Assembly: GCF_001886695.1 (NCBI RefSeq)
Contig: NZ_CP018097.1
Location: forward strand, 1,941,001-2,005,000
From: Aurantiacibacter gangjinensis
GTDB lineage: Bacteria; Pseudomonadota; Alphaproteobacteria; Sphingomonadales; Sphingomonadaceae
Length of the DNA stretch: 64,000 nt
Direction of reading: 5' to 3'
Positions within the stretch are counted from its first letter, which is position 1. Every line of letters begins with the position of its first letter. Under the pieces are notes generated by a model. That model had not been told where the DNA came from and did no database searches. It saw only the letters and a list, made by a program, of their open reading frames with translations. Shown here in pieces: positions 19,121-27,931 of this stretch. The position numbers were made by a program, and so were the translations under genes.

Positions 19121-19729
19121 ATGGACACCCTCATCATCGACCTGATCGAGCGGGGCGGATATTTCGGTATCTTCCTGCTGATGGCGCTGGAGAACATCAT
19201 CCCGCCTGTGCCCAGCGAGGTCATTATGGGAATTGGCGGCCTGCTGGTAGAGCGCGGCGCGATGGATTTCTGGCCGCTGCTTCTCATCGGCACGGCGGGC
19301 ACGACGGCAGGCAATTACTGGTGGTACTGGCTGGGCGACAAACTGGGCTATAAGCGGCTGCGCCCTTTGATCGACCGCTGGGGGCGCTGGCTGACCGTTG
19401 ATTGGGAACATATCGAGCAGGCGCAGCGCTTCTTCGTGCGACGAGGCCATTGGGTGATCTTTTTCCTGCGCTTCAGTCCCTTCCTGCGCACGATCATCTC
19501 GCTACCGGCGGGGCTGGCGCATATGCCGCTCGGCAAGTTTCTGGCCTATACTTTTGCAGGCTCGCTGATCTGGAATGCGTTGCTGATCCTTGGGGGACAA
19601 TTGCTGGCAGCATGGCTGGCGGATTCGCAGGACGTGATCGGCTGGATTATCATCGCGATGGTCGTTCTGGCCGTGGCGGCCTATGTCTGGCGCTTCTTCA
19701 CATGGAAACCGCGCGCAGAACGCGACTAA
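19121..19729 (+). CDS. DedA family membrane protein
   Basis: 202-residue inner-membrane protein. It has the DedA signature: ENIIPPVPSEVIMGIGGLLV, then GDKLGYKRLRP, then FFVRRGHWVIFFLRFSPFLRTIISLPAGLAHM with the conserved glycine/arginine block. DedA proteins are thought to move polyprenyl or other phospholipids across the membrane and support envelope homeostasis. It ends with a 4-base overlap with the convergent xerC gene. Confidence 0.88.
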   Translation: MDTLIIDLIERGGYFGIFLLMALENIIPPVPSEVIMGIGGLLVERGAMDFWPLLLIGTAGTTAGNYWWYWLGDKLGYKRLRPLIDRWGRWLTVDWEHIEQAQRFFVRRGHWVIFFLRFSPFLRTIISLPAGLAHMPLGKFLAYTFAGSLIWNALLILGGQLLAAWLADSQDVIGWIIIAMVVLAVAAYVWRFFTWKPRAERD

Positions 19730-20622
19730 TCCCCTTCGCGCGGATGGGCGCTGCGATAGGCGTCCAGCATCCTGGCTGCGTCGACCTGCGTGTAGATTTG
19801 CGTCGAGCCGAGGCTGGCGTGGCCGAGCAATTCCTGCAGGCTGCGTAAATCGGCACCCGCCGACAGCAAATGGGTGGCGAAGGAATGGCGCAATGCGTGC
19901 GGTGTCGCCGTCGATGGCAGGCCCAGCGCCGTGCGGACTCTTGCCATCGCCTTCTGCACCGCGCCTTGCGACAGCGGCCCGCCGCGCACGCCGCGAAACA
20001 GCGGTTCGCCATCGCGCAAATCGTGCGGGCACGCTGCGACATAGGCGGCCACCGCATCGCGGATGATCGCAATCATCGGGACGACGCGTTGCTTGTTGCC
20101 CTTGCCGGTCACGACCAGTGTCTCACTCAGAGGCACTTGATCGGCGGTGAGAGACAGCGCCTCAGCAATGCGCAGGCCCGCACCGTACATCAGCAACAGC
20201 ACGGCGGCATCGCGCTTGCCGGTCCAGTCGCTTTTGGCGGATTGCCCCACCAGGTCGACCATATTGACCGCCTCATCCGGCGTCACGGGGCGGGGCAGGC
20301 CTTTCTTGATGCGCGGCCCGCGAAGACGGGGTCCGCTGCCGGGCTCTGCGCCGGTTTTCTCCCGCGCAAAGGCGATAAAGGCTTTGAGCGCCGACAGCTC
20401 CCGCGCTGCACTGGCATTGTTGATCCCTTCCGCGCGGCGGGCAGCAAGGTGGCTGCGAAGATCGCGCGTGCCGATAGTGGCGATGGCATCCCAGTCGCTC
20501 AGGCCCTGTGCGAGCAGCAGCCGCTCGGCCGTGGCGACATAGGCCCGCACCGTATGCGGGCTGCGCCGCCGTGCGCTTTCGAGGTGTTCGCGCCACTCAT
20601 TCAGAAGCGCGCCAATACTCAC
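19726..20622 (-). CDS. xerC: Tyrosine recombinase XerC-type
   Basis: 298 residues. N-terminal SAM-like DNA-binding domain and C-terminal catalytic domain with the full set R151, K174, H242-R245, H268 and nucleophile Y277 (motifs GAGLRIAEAL, HALRHSFATHLL, LLGHASLGSTQIY). With XerD it resolves chromosome dimers at dif. The length and ordinary neighbourhood argue for the housekeeping recombinase rather than an integrase. It overlaps hemW by four bases upstream. Confidence 0.88.
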   Translation of the reverse strand: MSIGALLNEWREHLESARRRSPHTVRAYVATAERLLLAQGLSDWDAIATIGTRDLRSHLAARRAEGINNASAARELSALKAFIAFAREKTGAEPGSGPRLRGPRIKKGLPRPVTPDEAVNMVDLVGQSAKSDWTGKRDAAVLLLMYGAGLRIAEALSLTADQVPLSETLVVTGKGNKQRVVPMIAIIRDAVAAYVAACPHDLRDGEPLFRGVRGGPLSQGAVQKAMARVRTALGLPSTATPHALRHSFATHLLSAGADLRSLQELLGHASLGSTQIYTQVDAARMLDAYRSAHPREGD

Positions 20623-21770
20623 GCCGCGACCAGCGAATCCGCTACGAGTTGGGGCAGGATGGCATCGAGCAGCGGCATTCCGGCTTCGGTCACGGCAATC
20701 CGAGAACCTGTGCGAGAGATCAGCCTCAATTCTTTGAATTGCTGCAGTTTTCGCGGGTCAATCAGCGCAGCCTCAGGCAGACCGAACCGCGCGGAAAGCG
20801 CAGTAAGATCGACACCTTCTGCCAATCGCAAACCCATCAACAGCGCTTCGGACGCCTGCTCTGCCGCCCCGGGCGCGCGCTCTTCCTTCAGACCGTGACC
20901 GTTGCGATTGACTGCCGCGAGCCAGTTCTCGGGCTTGCGATGGCGGAGCGTCGCCAAGCCGCCACGCCTGCCATGCGCGCCGGGGCCGATGCCGACATAG
21001 TCCTGATATCGCCAATAGGTGAGATTGTGGCGACTTTCCTCACCCGGCGCGGCGTGGTTGCTGATCTCATAGGACGGCAGCCCGGCAGCGCGGGTCATCT
21101 CCTGCGTCAGTTCGAAGAGATCGGCCGCGCAATCATCGTCGAGCGGGGTGAAGCCGCCAGTTCGCACATCGGTTGCAAAACGCGTGCCCGGTTCGATGGT
21201 CAGTTGGTAGAGCGAGAGGTGCGAAGTGCCGAAGTCGAGCGCTCGGAGAAGCTGTTCGCGCCATGCAGCCTCGGTCTGGTCGGGGAGGGCGTAGATGAGA
21301 TCGAACGACACCCGCTTGAACACGTTCTGGCCCGTCTTGACCGCTTTCAGGCCCTCTTCGGCATTATGCAGTCGTGCGAGAAAGCGAAGCGCCTGATCGT
21401 CCAGCGATTGCATACCCAGCGATACGCGATTGACGCCTGCGGCAGCCAGGGCGGCAAAGTTTGCGGCTTCAACGGAGGAGGGGTTGGCCTCCAGCGTAAT
21501 CTCAATGTCAGGAGCGAAACCCCAAAGCTTTTCAGCCTCATGAAGCAATGTTGCGACAAGGCGAGGAGGCATCAGCGAAGGCGTGCCGCCGCCGAAGAAG
21601 ATCGAAGTGAGCGTCTCGCCGCCAGCGAGGTTCGCCTCATGCCGCAAGTCTGCCAGCAACGCCGCCTGCCAGGCATCGGCGTCCACGCTGTCCCGAACAT
21701 GCGAATTGAAGTCGCAATAAGGGCACTTGGCGAGGCAGAAGGGCCAGTGGATATAGAGGGCGCGCGCCAT
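20619..21770 (-). CDS. hemW: Radical SAM haem chaperone HemW
   Basis: 383 residues. The radical SAM cysteines are C12, C16 and C19 in HWPFCLAKCPYCDF, followed by FFGGGTPSLM and ITLEANPSSVE. HemW binds haem and is thought to deliver it to respiratory enzymes. It was long annotated as oxygen-independent coproporphyrinogen oxidase, but the spacing and length fit HemW rather than HemN. In relatives it usually follows rdgB directly; here an opposite-strand CAP gene lies between them. Confidence 0.9.
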   Translation of the reverse strand: MARALYIHWPFCLAKCPYCDFNSHVRDSVDADAWQAALLADLRHEANLAGGETLTSIFFGGGTPSLMPPRLVATLLHEAEKLWGFAPDIEITLEANPSSVEAANFAALAAAGVNRVSLGMQSLDDQALRFLARLHNAEEGLKAVKTGQNVFKRVSFDLIYALPDQTEAAWREQLLRALDFGTSHLSLYQLTIEPGTRFATDVRTGGFTPLDDDCAADLFELTQEMTRAAGLPSYEISNHAAPGEESRHNLTYWRYQDYVGIGPGAHGRRGGLATLRHRKPENWLAAVNRNGHGLKEERAPGAAEQASEALLMGLRLAEGVDLTALSARFGLPEAALIDPRKLQQFKELRLISRTGSRIAVTEAGMPLLDAILPQLVADSLVAA

Positions 21771-21816
21771 GGTGTGTTTCAGGCTCCGTTAACGCCGACA
21801 AGTCAAGTGTCGCGGC

Positions 21817-22350
21817 ATGCAAAAACACAAGGTCGCTCTTGCCGCCGCCATCGCTTCTGTCTTCGCCGTCGTTGCGCTTGCCATGCCGCCTGCGGCAGAG
21901 GCGCAGCGCATTAATCCCTTCGCGGAGGATCTGCTCGAAGCGCATAACGACGCGCGTGATGAAGTCGGCGTGCCGCGGCTTGCCTGGAGCAATCGCCTGG
22001 CGCGAGAGGCGCATGACTGGGCGCAGCACCTCGCCCGCGAAGGCCGGATGATCCACGCCGATCGCGACCAGAGAGGCGGCGCGGGCGAGAACCTGTGGAT
22101 GGGCAGCGCCGGATATTACGGCGCGGACATAATGGTCGGCGGCTTCGTTGCCGAGCAGCAGCATTTCCGCAATGGCGAGTTCCCGCAAGTTTCGACCACC
22201 GGGACCTGGCGCGATGTCGGGCACTATACGCAGGTCATCTGGCGCGACACGCAGGAGCTTGGCTGTGCGGTAGCGCGCGGGCAGACGAATGACTTTCTCG
22301 TCTGTCGCTACTTCCCGGCGGGGAATGTCTATAACCAGCGGGTGTATTGA
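21817..22350 (+). CDS. Secreted CAP-domain (SCP/PR1) protein
   Basis: 177 residues. A signal peptide (ALAAAIASVFAVVALAMPPA ending AEA) is followed by one CAP domain: LLEAHNDARDEVGVPRLAW, then the CAP1 motif HYTQVIWRDTQELGCA and CAP2 motif CRYFPAGNVYNQ. The histidines and glutamates of the CAP cavity (H in AHNDAR, E in GENLW, H in GHYTQ) are kept. Bacterial CAP proteins are secreted and poorly understood. It sits on the plus strand inside the minus-strand rph-rdgB-hemW block, six bases from the rdgB stop. Confidence 0.85.
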   Translation: MQKHKVALAAAIASVFAVVALAMPPAAEAQRINPFAEDLLEAHNDARDEVGVPRLAWSNRLAREAHDWAQHLAREGRMIHADRDQRGGAGENLWMGSAGYYGADIMVGGFVAEQQHFRNGEFPQVSTTGTWRDVGHYTQVIWRDTQELGCAVARGQTNDFLVCRYFPAGNVYNQRVY

Positions 22351-22356
22351 CGCGGG

Positions 22357-22986
22357 TCAGCCGCCGAACTGGTCTGCCACCAACTTTGCAAAGGCATCGG
22401 CGCGGTGGCTGATGGCGTGCTTCTCCACAGGCTCCAGCTCGGCGAAGGTTACATCGCGTCCCTCCGGCACGAAGACGGGATCGTAGCCGAAGCCCATGGT
22501 GCCGCGTGGGGGCCAGGTGAGCTTGCCGTTCGCCCTGCCTTCATAGACGGTGTGCTCGCCATCGGGCCATGCCAGCGCCAGCACGCAGCTGAACCAGCAA
22601 TCGCGCGCGGTGTCCGGCCCTTTGCCTTGCAATAGCCCCTCGACTTTGCCCATCGCCATATACCAGTCGCGGCCCGGCTCGCCCTCGAACCATTGCCGCT
22701 CCGCCCAGTCGGCAGTGTAGACGCCGGGCCTTCCATCGAGTGCCGCGACGGACAATCCGCTATCGTCAGCCAGCGCGGGCAGGCCAGACGCCTCCGCCGC
22801 TGCACGCGCTTTGATCAGGGAGTTCTCGACAAACGTCTTCCCGGTTTCCGGAGGCTCCGGCAGACCCAGCGAGCCGGCGGAGATGCAATCCGGCCCGTAT
22901 GGCTCCAGCAGTTTGGCGATCTCTTTCAGCTTGCCCGCATTATGCGTGGCAATCACCAGTTTACCGCCGCCTAAAGCGCGGCTCAC
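22357..22986 (-). CDS. rdgB: Non-canonical purine NTP pyrophosphatase (RdgB/HAM1)
   Basis: Hydrolyses ITP, dITP and XTP to monophosphates, keeping deaminated purines out of DNA and RNA. 209 residues. The signature [15 protein letters not shown] is at the N-terminus; the active-site block [21 protein letters not shown] and the C-terminal [13 protein letters not shown] and [10 protein letters not shown] follow. Its start overlaps the rph stop by four bases, so the two are translated together. Confidence 0.95.
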   Translation of the reverse strand: MSRALGGGKLVIATHNAGKLKEIAKLLEPYGPDCISAGSLGLPEPPETGKTFVENSLIKARAAAEASGLPALADDSGLSVAALDGRPGVYTADWAERQWFEGEPGRDWYMAMGKVEGLLQGKGPDTARDCWFSCVLALAWPDGEHTVYEGRANGKLTWPPRGTMGFGYDPVFVPEGRDVTFAELEPVEKHAISHRADAFAKLVADQFGG

Positions 22987-23696
22987 TTTACCGCCTCTTC
23001 CTGCGCCTTGAAAATCTCGCCGCAGCCCATCTGTGCCAGCCGCAGCAGTCGTAGCAGGCCTTCCTCGTCATAGGTCGCACCTTCGGCGGTGGCTTGCACC
23101 TCGGCGATCCGGCCGCCTTCGATCAGCACAAAGTTGGCGTCCGCATCGGCATTGCTGTCCTCGTCGTAGTCAAGATCGAGTACCGGCGTGCCATTGTAGA
23201 TACCGCAGGAAACAGCTGCGATTTTCGCCGTCAGCGGATCGTCTTTGATCGCTCCCGATGCCATGAGGCTGTTCACAGCGAGCCGCAGGGCGACCCATGC
23301 GCCGGAAATGGCCGCAGTGCGGGTGCCGCCATCGGCCTGGATGACGTCGCAATCGAGCGTAATCTGCCGTTCGCCCAGCTTTTGCATGTCGCAAACAGCG
23401 CGAAGGCTGCGACCGATCAGGCGCTGGATTTCCTGTGTGCGACCACTTTGCTTGCCCTTTGCCGCTTCGCGAGACCCACGCGTATGTGTAGCGCGGGGTA
23501 GCATGGAATATTCACCGGTAACCCAGCCGGTCCCCTTATTGCGCATCCACGGCGGCACGCTTTTCTCTACGCTGGCCGTGCACAGCACGCGCGTATCGCC
23601 AAAGCTGATGAGGCAGCTGCCCTCGGCATGCTTAGTGAAGCCGGTTTCGATAGTAATGGCGCGCATTTCGTCGGGCGCACGGCCGGAAGGTCGCAT
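22983..23696 (-). CDS. rph: Ribonuclease PH
   Basis: Phosphorolytic 3'-5' exoribonuclease trimming tRNA 3' ends. 237 residues from the ATG at 23694-23696, which has AGGAG seven bases upstream and gives the canonical start [20 protein letters not shown]. The frame stays open upstream to 23822 and would add 42 residues, but those codons run through an intergenic palindromic repeat and are not protein-coding. Conserved core: [45 protein letters not shown]. Confidence 0.95.
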   Translation of the reverse strand: MRPSGRAPDEMRAITIETGFTKHAEGSCLISFGDTRVLCTASVEKSVPPWMRNKGTGWVTGEYSMLPRATHTRGSREAAKGKQSGRTQEIQRLIGRSLRAVCDMQKLGERQITLDCDVIQADGGTRTAAISGAWVALRLAVNSLMASGAIKDDPLTAKIAAVSCGIYNGTPVLDLDYDEDSNADADANFVLIEGGRIAEVQATAEGATYDEEGLLRLLRLAQMGCGEIFKAQEEAVK

Positions 23697-23723
23697 GATG
23701 AACTCCTCTAGCGAACCCTCTCT

Positions 23724-23837
23724 CCGCTCATCCTGAGCTTGTCGAAGGGTCGTCGTTAACTTCGGGTGCTGGCCTTGAAGAAAAAGCAGCCGGCGGGCAA
23801 CGCCCATCTTCGATTCCGACAAGCTCAGGACGAACGG
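23724..23837. repeat. REP-like inverted repeat between rph and hrcA
   Basis: Two arms face each other across about 65 bases: CATCCTGAGCTTGTCG (23729-23744) on the left and CGACAAGCTCAGGACG (23817-23832) on the right. They match in 19 of about 21 positions when one is reverse-complemented and extended. This CCTGAGC-TTGTCG unit is a widespread intergenic repeat in alphaproteobacteria, and its translation (LRQAQDER) recurs in mis-extended proteins. It sits in the divergent promoter region of rph and hrcA. Confidence 0.8.
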
Positions 23838-23874
23838 AAATTGAAGTTATCGGCTTTCTTGCTACGTCGCTGTC

Positions 23875-24918
23875 ATGGTGTCTCCGCCCATCTCCGAACT
23901 TACTGCCCGCGCGCGCGACATTTTCCGCTTGGTGGTGGAGGACTACCTCGAAAGCGGCCAGCCCGTCGGCTCCAAGACACTGGCGCAGCGGGGAGAGGTG
24001 AACCTGTCGCCGGCCTCTATCCGGTCGGTCCTGAGCGAGCTGGAGCAATTCGGCCTGCTGGCGGCCCCGCACACCAGCGCCGGGCGCATGCCGACCGATC
24101 TCGGTCTACGCCTGTTTGTCGACGGCATCATGCAGGTCGGCGAACCCACTCGGCAGGAGCGCGCCGCTATCGAGCAGCAACTCTCTTCACCTGGTCCTAT
24201 CGAGGAGGCGTTGGAGAATACCAGCGCCATGCTCTCCAGCCTTTCGGGCGCGGCAGGCATGGTGATGGTACCGCAGCGCGAGGGACAGCTGTCGCAGATC
24301 AATCTCGTGCCGTTGGACGCCACCCGCGCGCTCGCCGTGCTGGTTGGCGAGGACGGCCATGTCGAGAATCGCGTGCTCGACCTGTCATCCGCGATCGGTG
24401 CCAGCACGCTGCAACAGGCCAGCAATTTCATCAATGCGCATCTCTCCGGGAGAACGCTGAGCGAGGCCGCGCGTCTGATGCAGCGGGAGATTGCGGCCGG
24501 CAAGAGCGCGTTGGGCGATGCCAGCCGCAGCCTCGTGGAGCAGGGCATAGCGACCTGGAGCGAGGATGCAGCGAAGCGGCCCGTGCTGATCGTGCGCGGA
24601 GCGTCCAACCTGCTCGATGAAAGCGCGATGAGCGATCTCGACCGCGTGCGCCAGCTGCTCGATGATCTGGAAAACAAGCAATCGGTGGCCCAATTGCTGG
24701 AAGACGCGCGCGATGCCGACAGCACGCGCATCTTTATCGGCGCGGAAAACCGTCTATTCGCGCTTTCCGGTTCGTCGGTCATCGCGTCACCCTATCGCGA
24801 CCGAGAGGGAAGGGTGGTCGGCGTGCTGGGCGTGATCGGTCCGACGCGGTTGAATTACGCGCGGGTTGTTCCCATGGTGGATTTCACAGCCCGGTCCCTG
24901 GGCAAGAGAATTGGTTAG
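23875..24918 (+). CDS. hrcA: Heat-inducible transcription repressor HrcA
   Basis: 347 residues. The N-terminal winged helix ELTARARDIFRLVVEDYLES then SGQPVGSKTLAQ binds CIRCE operators; the middle and C-terminal parts carry LSGAAGMVMVP and the end block IGPTRLNYARVVPMVDF. HrcA usually represses groESL and sometimes dnaK operons and is refolded by GroEL. I found no TTAGCACTC-type CIRCE site upstream of hrcA or dnaK, so its targets probably lie outside the window. grpE follows after eight bases. Confidence 0.93.
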   Translation: MVSPPISELTARARDIFRLVVEDYLESGQPVGSKTLAQRGEVNLSPASIRSVLSELEQFGLLAAPHTSAGRMPTDLGLRLFVDGIMQVGEPTRQERAAIEQQLSSPGPIEEALENTSAMLSSLSGAAGMVMVPQREGQLSQINLVPLDATRALAVLVGEDGHVENRVLDLSSAIGASTLQQASNFINAHLSGRTLSEAARLMQREIAAGKSALGDASRSLVEQGIATWSEDAAKRPVLIVRGASNLLDESAMSDLDRVRQLLDDLENKQSVAQLLEDARDADSTRIFIGAENRLFALSGSSVIASPYRDREGRVVGVLGVIGPTRLNYARVVPMVDFTARSLGKRIG

Positions 24919-24926
24919 CAGGTTAC

Positions 24927-25505
24927 ATGATCGACAATGAAAAAGACCGTGACGAAGCGGTCGAAAAAGAACTCGAAGGCGTGCCCGAAGAATTTCTGGA
25001 CGACGGGCAGGATGACGATGAAGGAGAGGGTGCGGACGATGCCATCGCTTCGCTGAAAGCCGATCTGGAAGCTGCCAAGCAGGATGTGCTCTACGCTCGC
25101 GCCGAGACGCAGAATGTCCGCCGCCGGATGGAGAAAGACATTACCGATGCGCGCGCTTATGCCGCGACAGGCTTTGCCCGCGACATGCTGGGCGTCGCCG
25201 ACAATTTGCAGCGCGCGGTGGATGCCATTGCGCCCGAACTACGCGAAGACGACAAGTTCAAAGGGCTGGTCGCCGGTATTGAAGCGACGCTGCGGGAACT
25301 GGAAAAGAACTTTGCCCAGCACGGCATCACGCGCATCGCGGCGATGGGACTGCCCCTCGATCCGAATCAGCACCAGGCCATGATGGAAGTGCCGACAGAC
25401 GATGCAGAACCCGGCACGATCGTGCAGGAGATGCAGGCTGGCTACATGATCAAGGACAGGTTGCTGCGGCCCAGCATGGTGGGCGTGGCGCGCAAGCCCG
25501 ACTAG
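24927..25505 (+). CDS. grpE: Nucleotide exchange factor GrpE
   Basis: 192 residues. An acidic, disordered N-terminus (VPEEFLDDGQDDDEGEGAD) leads into a long coiled coil (LKADLEAAKQDVLYARAETQ) and the C-terminal beta-wing with FAQHGITRIAAMGLPLDPN and MIKDRLLRPSMVGVA. It releases ADP from DnaK so the chaperone cycle can repeat. It forms a two-gene unit with hrcA; dnaK and dnaJ are 3 kb downstream on the same strand. Confidence 0.94.
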   Translation: MIDNEKDRDEAVEKELEGVPEEFLDDGQDDDEGEGADDAIASLKADLEAAKQDVLYARAETQNVRRRMEKDITDARAYAATGFARDMLGVADNLQRAVDAIAPELREDDKFKGLVAGIEATLRELEKNFAQHGITRIAAMGLPLDPNQHQAMMEVPTDDAEPGTIVQEMQAGYMIKDRLLRPSMVGVARKPD

Positions 25506-25639
25506 CCCAAGCCTAGGGGATACGTGATTTGGACCGTATCGGTCCGATTGCCGGGAACCGCATTTTCGTTAGGCAGTAATCTCCGCAAGGGAATGCGCGC
25601 GCCGCAGTGGCGCCGTCGGCCCTTCACGGAGTTTCTGAA

Positions 25640-26320
25640 ATGAAAGCCTCTCTTTACCTGGCTGCAGCAGCGGCCTCGCTCGCGGTAGCAGCGCCTGCTG
25701 CGGCACAGGATGCCGACCGCACCGGCGATATCCAGGTTCGTGTACTTGCCACGGCAGTCCTGCCGGACGGCGAGATCAACAATGTCGATTTCGATGACTT
25801 CGGTTTGCCGGCAAACAGCCAGACCGAAGCGAGCGACAACATCACGCCGACCGCCTCCATCGAGTATTTCATCAGCAACAATTTCTCGCTGGAAACGATT
25901 GCCGGTGTCTCGCAGCATGATGTCGACGGTGTCGGCGGCCTTGCCGGTCTCGAAGTCGTGTCGGATGCGCAGCTGATCCCGGCTACTCTGACGGCAAAGT
26001 ACCATGTCGATCTGGCACCGGGCGTGAAGCCCTATATCGGTGCAGGCCCTGCCTATTTCATCTGGTTCAACGATGATGCCGGCGCTGGCATTACGCCGCT
26101 TGGCGTGACCGATGCCGATCTCAGCAACGAATTTGGCGTCGCGCTTCAGGCGGGTGTCGATTTTGCGTTCGCCGATAGCGGCTTCGGTATCTCGCTGGAT
26201 GCGAAGCGCTATTTCATCGATACCACAGCAACGTTCTCCGCCAATGGCACGGACGTTTTCGCGACCGATCACACCCTCGACCCGTGGGTGCTGAGCGCCG
26301 GCGTGAACTTCACGTTCTGA
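25640..26320 (+). CDS. OmpW-family outer-membrane protein
   Basis: 226 residues. The signal peptide (LYLAAAAASLAVAAPAAAQ) is followed by alternating beta-strands typical of the eight-stranded OmpW barrel: GDIQVRVLATAVLPDG, NITPTASIEYFISNNFSLETIAG, VKPYIGAGPAYF, ending in DPWVLSAGVNFTF with the terminal Phe needed for barrel assembly. OmpW-type channels pass small hydrophobic molecules. The ATG at 25640 follows GGAG; an upstream ATG at 25607 would spoil the signal peptide. A strong terminator follows. Confidence 0.88.
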   Translation: MKASLYLAAAAASLAVAAPAAAQDADRTGDIQVRVLATAVLPDGEINNVDFDDFGLPANSQTEASDNITPTASIEYFISNNFSLETIAGVSQHDVDGVGGLAGLEVVSDAQLIPATLTAKYHVDLAPGVKPYIGAGPAYFIWFNDDAGAGITPLGVTDADLSNEFGVALQAGVDFAFADSGFGISLDAKRYFIDTTATFSANGTDVFATDHTLDPWVLSAGVNFTF

Positions 26321-26340
26321 CATTTGCGCCAGACAAAAGA

Positions 26341-26372
26341 AAAGGCGGGGCAGCGATTGCCCCGCCTTTTTT
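26341..26372. terminator. Rho-independent terminator, probably bidirectional
   Basis: A perfect 12-bp stem AAAGGCGGGGCA / TGCCCCGCCTTT with a 5-base loop ends in six T residues on the plus strand. A-runs upstream give matching T-runs on the minus strand. It lies between the convergent OmpW-like gene and the tandem-repeat secreted protein gene, so it can end both transcripts. It is the clearest intrinsic terminator in the window. Confidence 0.9.
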
Positions 26373-26391
26373 GTTTGCGAGCAGTGGAAGC

Positions 26392-27333
26392 TTACCGGCT
26401 GGATAGCTCCGAAACATACAATTCCGCGCTTTCCGTGGTGGCGCTGCCATAGGTGCCGACCCACACATCGTATTGGCCGGACATGGGTGAATCCCAGCGG
26501 AGCGACGGATTGAAGCCGTTGCCGCCATCGTCATCGCAATACCAGCGACCGTCCGGGCCGTTCACCACCAGCGTCGTGTCGGCGGACGATTCGACGGACA
26601 GGATGAGCGGAAAAGTACCGCCCGCTTCGTAATTCACCCGAACATCGGGCGCATCGGCGACGTAGCCGCGGCATGCACCGTCGACCGATGATGCGTCGTT
26701 CGACCCGCCTGACAGCAGCGAAACGGTACGCGGATCGCCGGTAAATCCCGCGCGCAGGTTCAGCGTTTCATAAGTGGGCGAAAGCGCAAAATTGGGGCCC
26801 CTGGAACGCGTGGTAGGAGGCGGAGCGGAAGTCACCGTCCGGCTTACTCGTGATGCGTTGAGGTTCTCCGCAGGGCCATAAAGCTCCGAAACGTTGACGG
26901 TCGCCGGATAATTGGTCGCGCCGCCATAGGTGCCGACCCAGATATCGTAGCGGCCCGATTGCGGCACCTGGAAGGTGATTAGCGGATTGAGATTGCCGCC
27001 CGAATCGTCGTCGCAATACCAGCTGCCATCGGGGCCGTTTACAACCAGGGTGATATCGTTATCGGCGGTCGCCGAAAGATATAACGGCAGCGAACCTGCG
27101 GTATAATTGATGCTGTAGTCGGGCGCGCTGGCAATGAAGCCGGCGCAGGCCGCGCTGATGCCGCTCGCGTCGATAGGCCCGCCGGACTGGATCGCTTGAC
27201 GAAACGGATCGGGCGTGAAACCGCTGGCGAGTGTCGTTTCACCGTAAGTCGGCGAAGCCGATACGTCTTGCGCATAGGCAGGAGCAGACAGCGCGAGCGC
27301 GCCGGCCGCCAGAAGGATCGGATAGTTTTTCAT
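26392..27333 (-). CDS. Secreted protein of two tandem repeats, function unknown
   Basis: 313 residues with a signal peptide cleaved after AYA (about residue 21). The mature protein is two copies of one domain of about 125 residues (27-151 and 185-310) joined by a proline/threonine/arginine linker. Each copy carries SPTY near its start, then GF(T)xDP, one Cys in a CxGF/CRGY motif, then TLVVNGPDG, WYCDDD, and SGxYDxWVGTYG near its end. The paired cysteines may form a disulfide in each copy and the acidic WYCDDD loop could bind calcium. The beta-rich layout recalls PPC-type domains, but I do not recognise the family. Confidence 0.8.
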   Translation of the reverse strand: MKNYPILLAAGALALSAPAYAQDVSASPTYGETTLASGFTPDPFRQAIQSGGPIDASGISAACAGFIASAPDYSINYTAGSLPLYLSATADNDITLVVNGPDGSWYCDDDSGGNLNPLITFQVPQSGRYDIWVGTYGGATNYPATVNVSELYGPAENLNASRVSRTVTSAPPPTTRSRGPNFALSPTYETLNLRAGFTGDPRTVSLLSGGSNDASSVDGACRGYVADAPDVRVNYEAGGTFPLILSVESSADTTLVVNGPDGRWYCDDDGGNGFNPSLRWDSPMSGQYDVWVGTYGSATTESAELYVSELSSR

Positions 27334-27416
27334 AGATGTCCCCTGTACGTCACGTGTGGTCGTAGCCCCGACGCCGCCCTCTTCCGATTATGCAAGTGAA
27401 CGCCGCATGTATTGCG

Positions 27417-27920
27417 TCAACTGCCTGCGCCGGGGAATTGTACCAATACATCATAGGCGGCCGGATCGGCAACGCCCGGAAGCTTGATTCCATTGCGAAG
27501 CAGAAAGGCATGCTCCACGATACGCGCTTGCTGTTCGATGCCATAGCGCGTGAGCGGCCAACTGGGTTTGAGCGCGTAATCATAGCGCGCCCACGGCATG
27601 CGGTGCAGCACCAGATACCACTCGCCACGCGTCTGGGTTTGCCAGACATGCGTCATCTCGTGGATGAAGAGCGCCTGGCGGCTGAGCGGCGCCGTGGCAA
27701 AATCCTCGCAATAGGCAGTGCCGTGCGGGTGGAAGTGGATGTGGCCGCGCGGTGCCATCGTCACACGCCTGGGCTGGAAAAACGCCCACTTCCGGCGCTT
27801 TATCGTGACTTTCTTATAGTCGATGGCATCGCCGAAAACCCAACGCGCCAGCGCGATCTCGCCTGCCGTCAGCGGTCTTTCACCGCCGACAGGGCAGGCA
27901 GTCACGCTGGCATCGGCCAC
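27417..27920 (-). CDS. Small HExxH protein (so-called vgr-related family)
   Basis: 167 residues. The centre has HFHPHGTAYCEDF, then LFIHEMTHVWQ, a zincin-type HExxH motif, so metal binding is likely; a protease activity is possible but unproven. Sphingomonad genomes often label this family vgr-related, without experimental basis I know of. The GTG at 27918-27920 is chosen because AGGAG lies eight bases before it, just after the stop of the copper chaperone gene. Co-transcription with that gene is likely. Confidence 0.65.
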   Translation of the reverse strand: MADASVTACPVGGERPLTAGEIALARWVFGDAIDYKKVTIKRRKWAFFQPRRVTMAPRGHIHFHPHGTAYCEDFATAPLSRQALFIHEMTHVWQTQTRGEWYLVLHRMPWARYDYALKPSWPLTRYGIEQQARIVEHAFLLRNGIKLPGVADPAAYDVLVQFPGAGS

Positions 27921-27931
27921 GGCGAACGCTC

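Noticed and set aside
19726-20622. xerC as a phage integrase marking a genomic island
   Set aside because: Length and motifs fit the housekeeping recombinase, and neighbours are conserved chromosomal genes with no att-like repeats.
23697-23822. 42-residue N-terminal extension of rph
   Set aside because: It reads through the REP-like repeat; the internal ATG at 23694-23696 has AGGAG and the canonical protein start.
25540-25580. GGGAAC...CGTT as a general-stress (EcfG) promoter before the OmpW-like gene
   Set aside because: The GGAAC and CGTT boxes are only eight bases apart; the consensus needs about 16-17.
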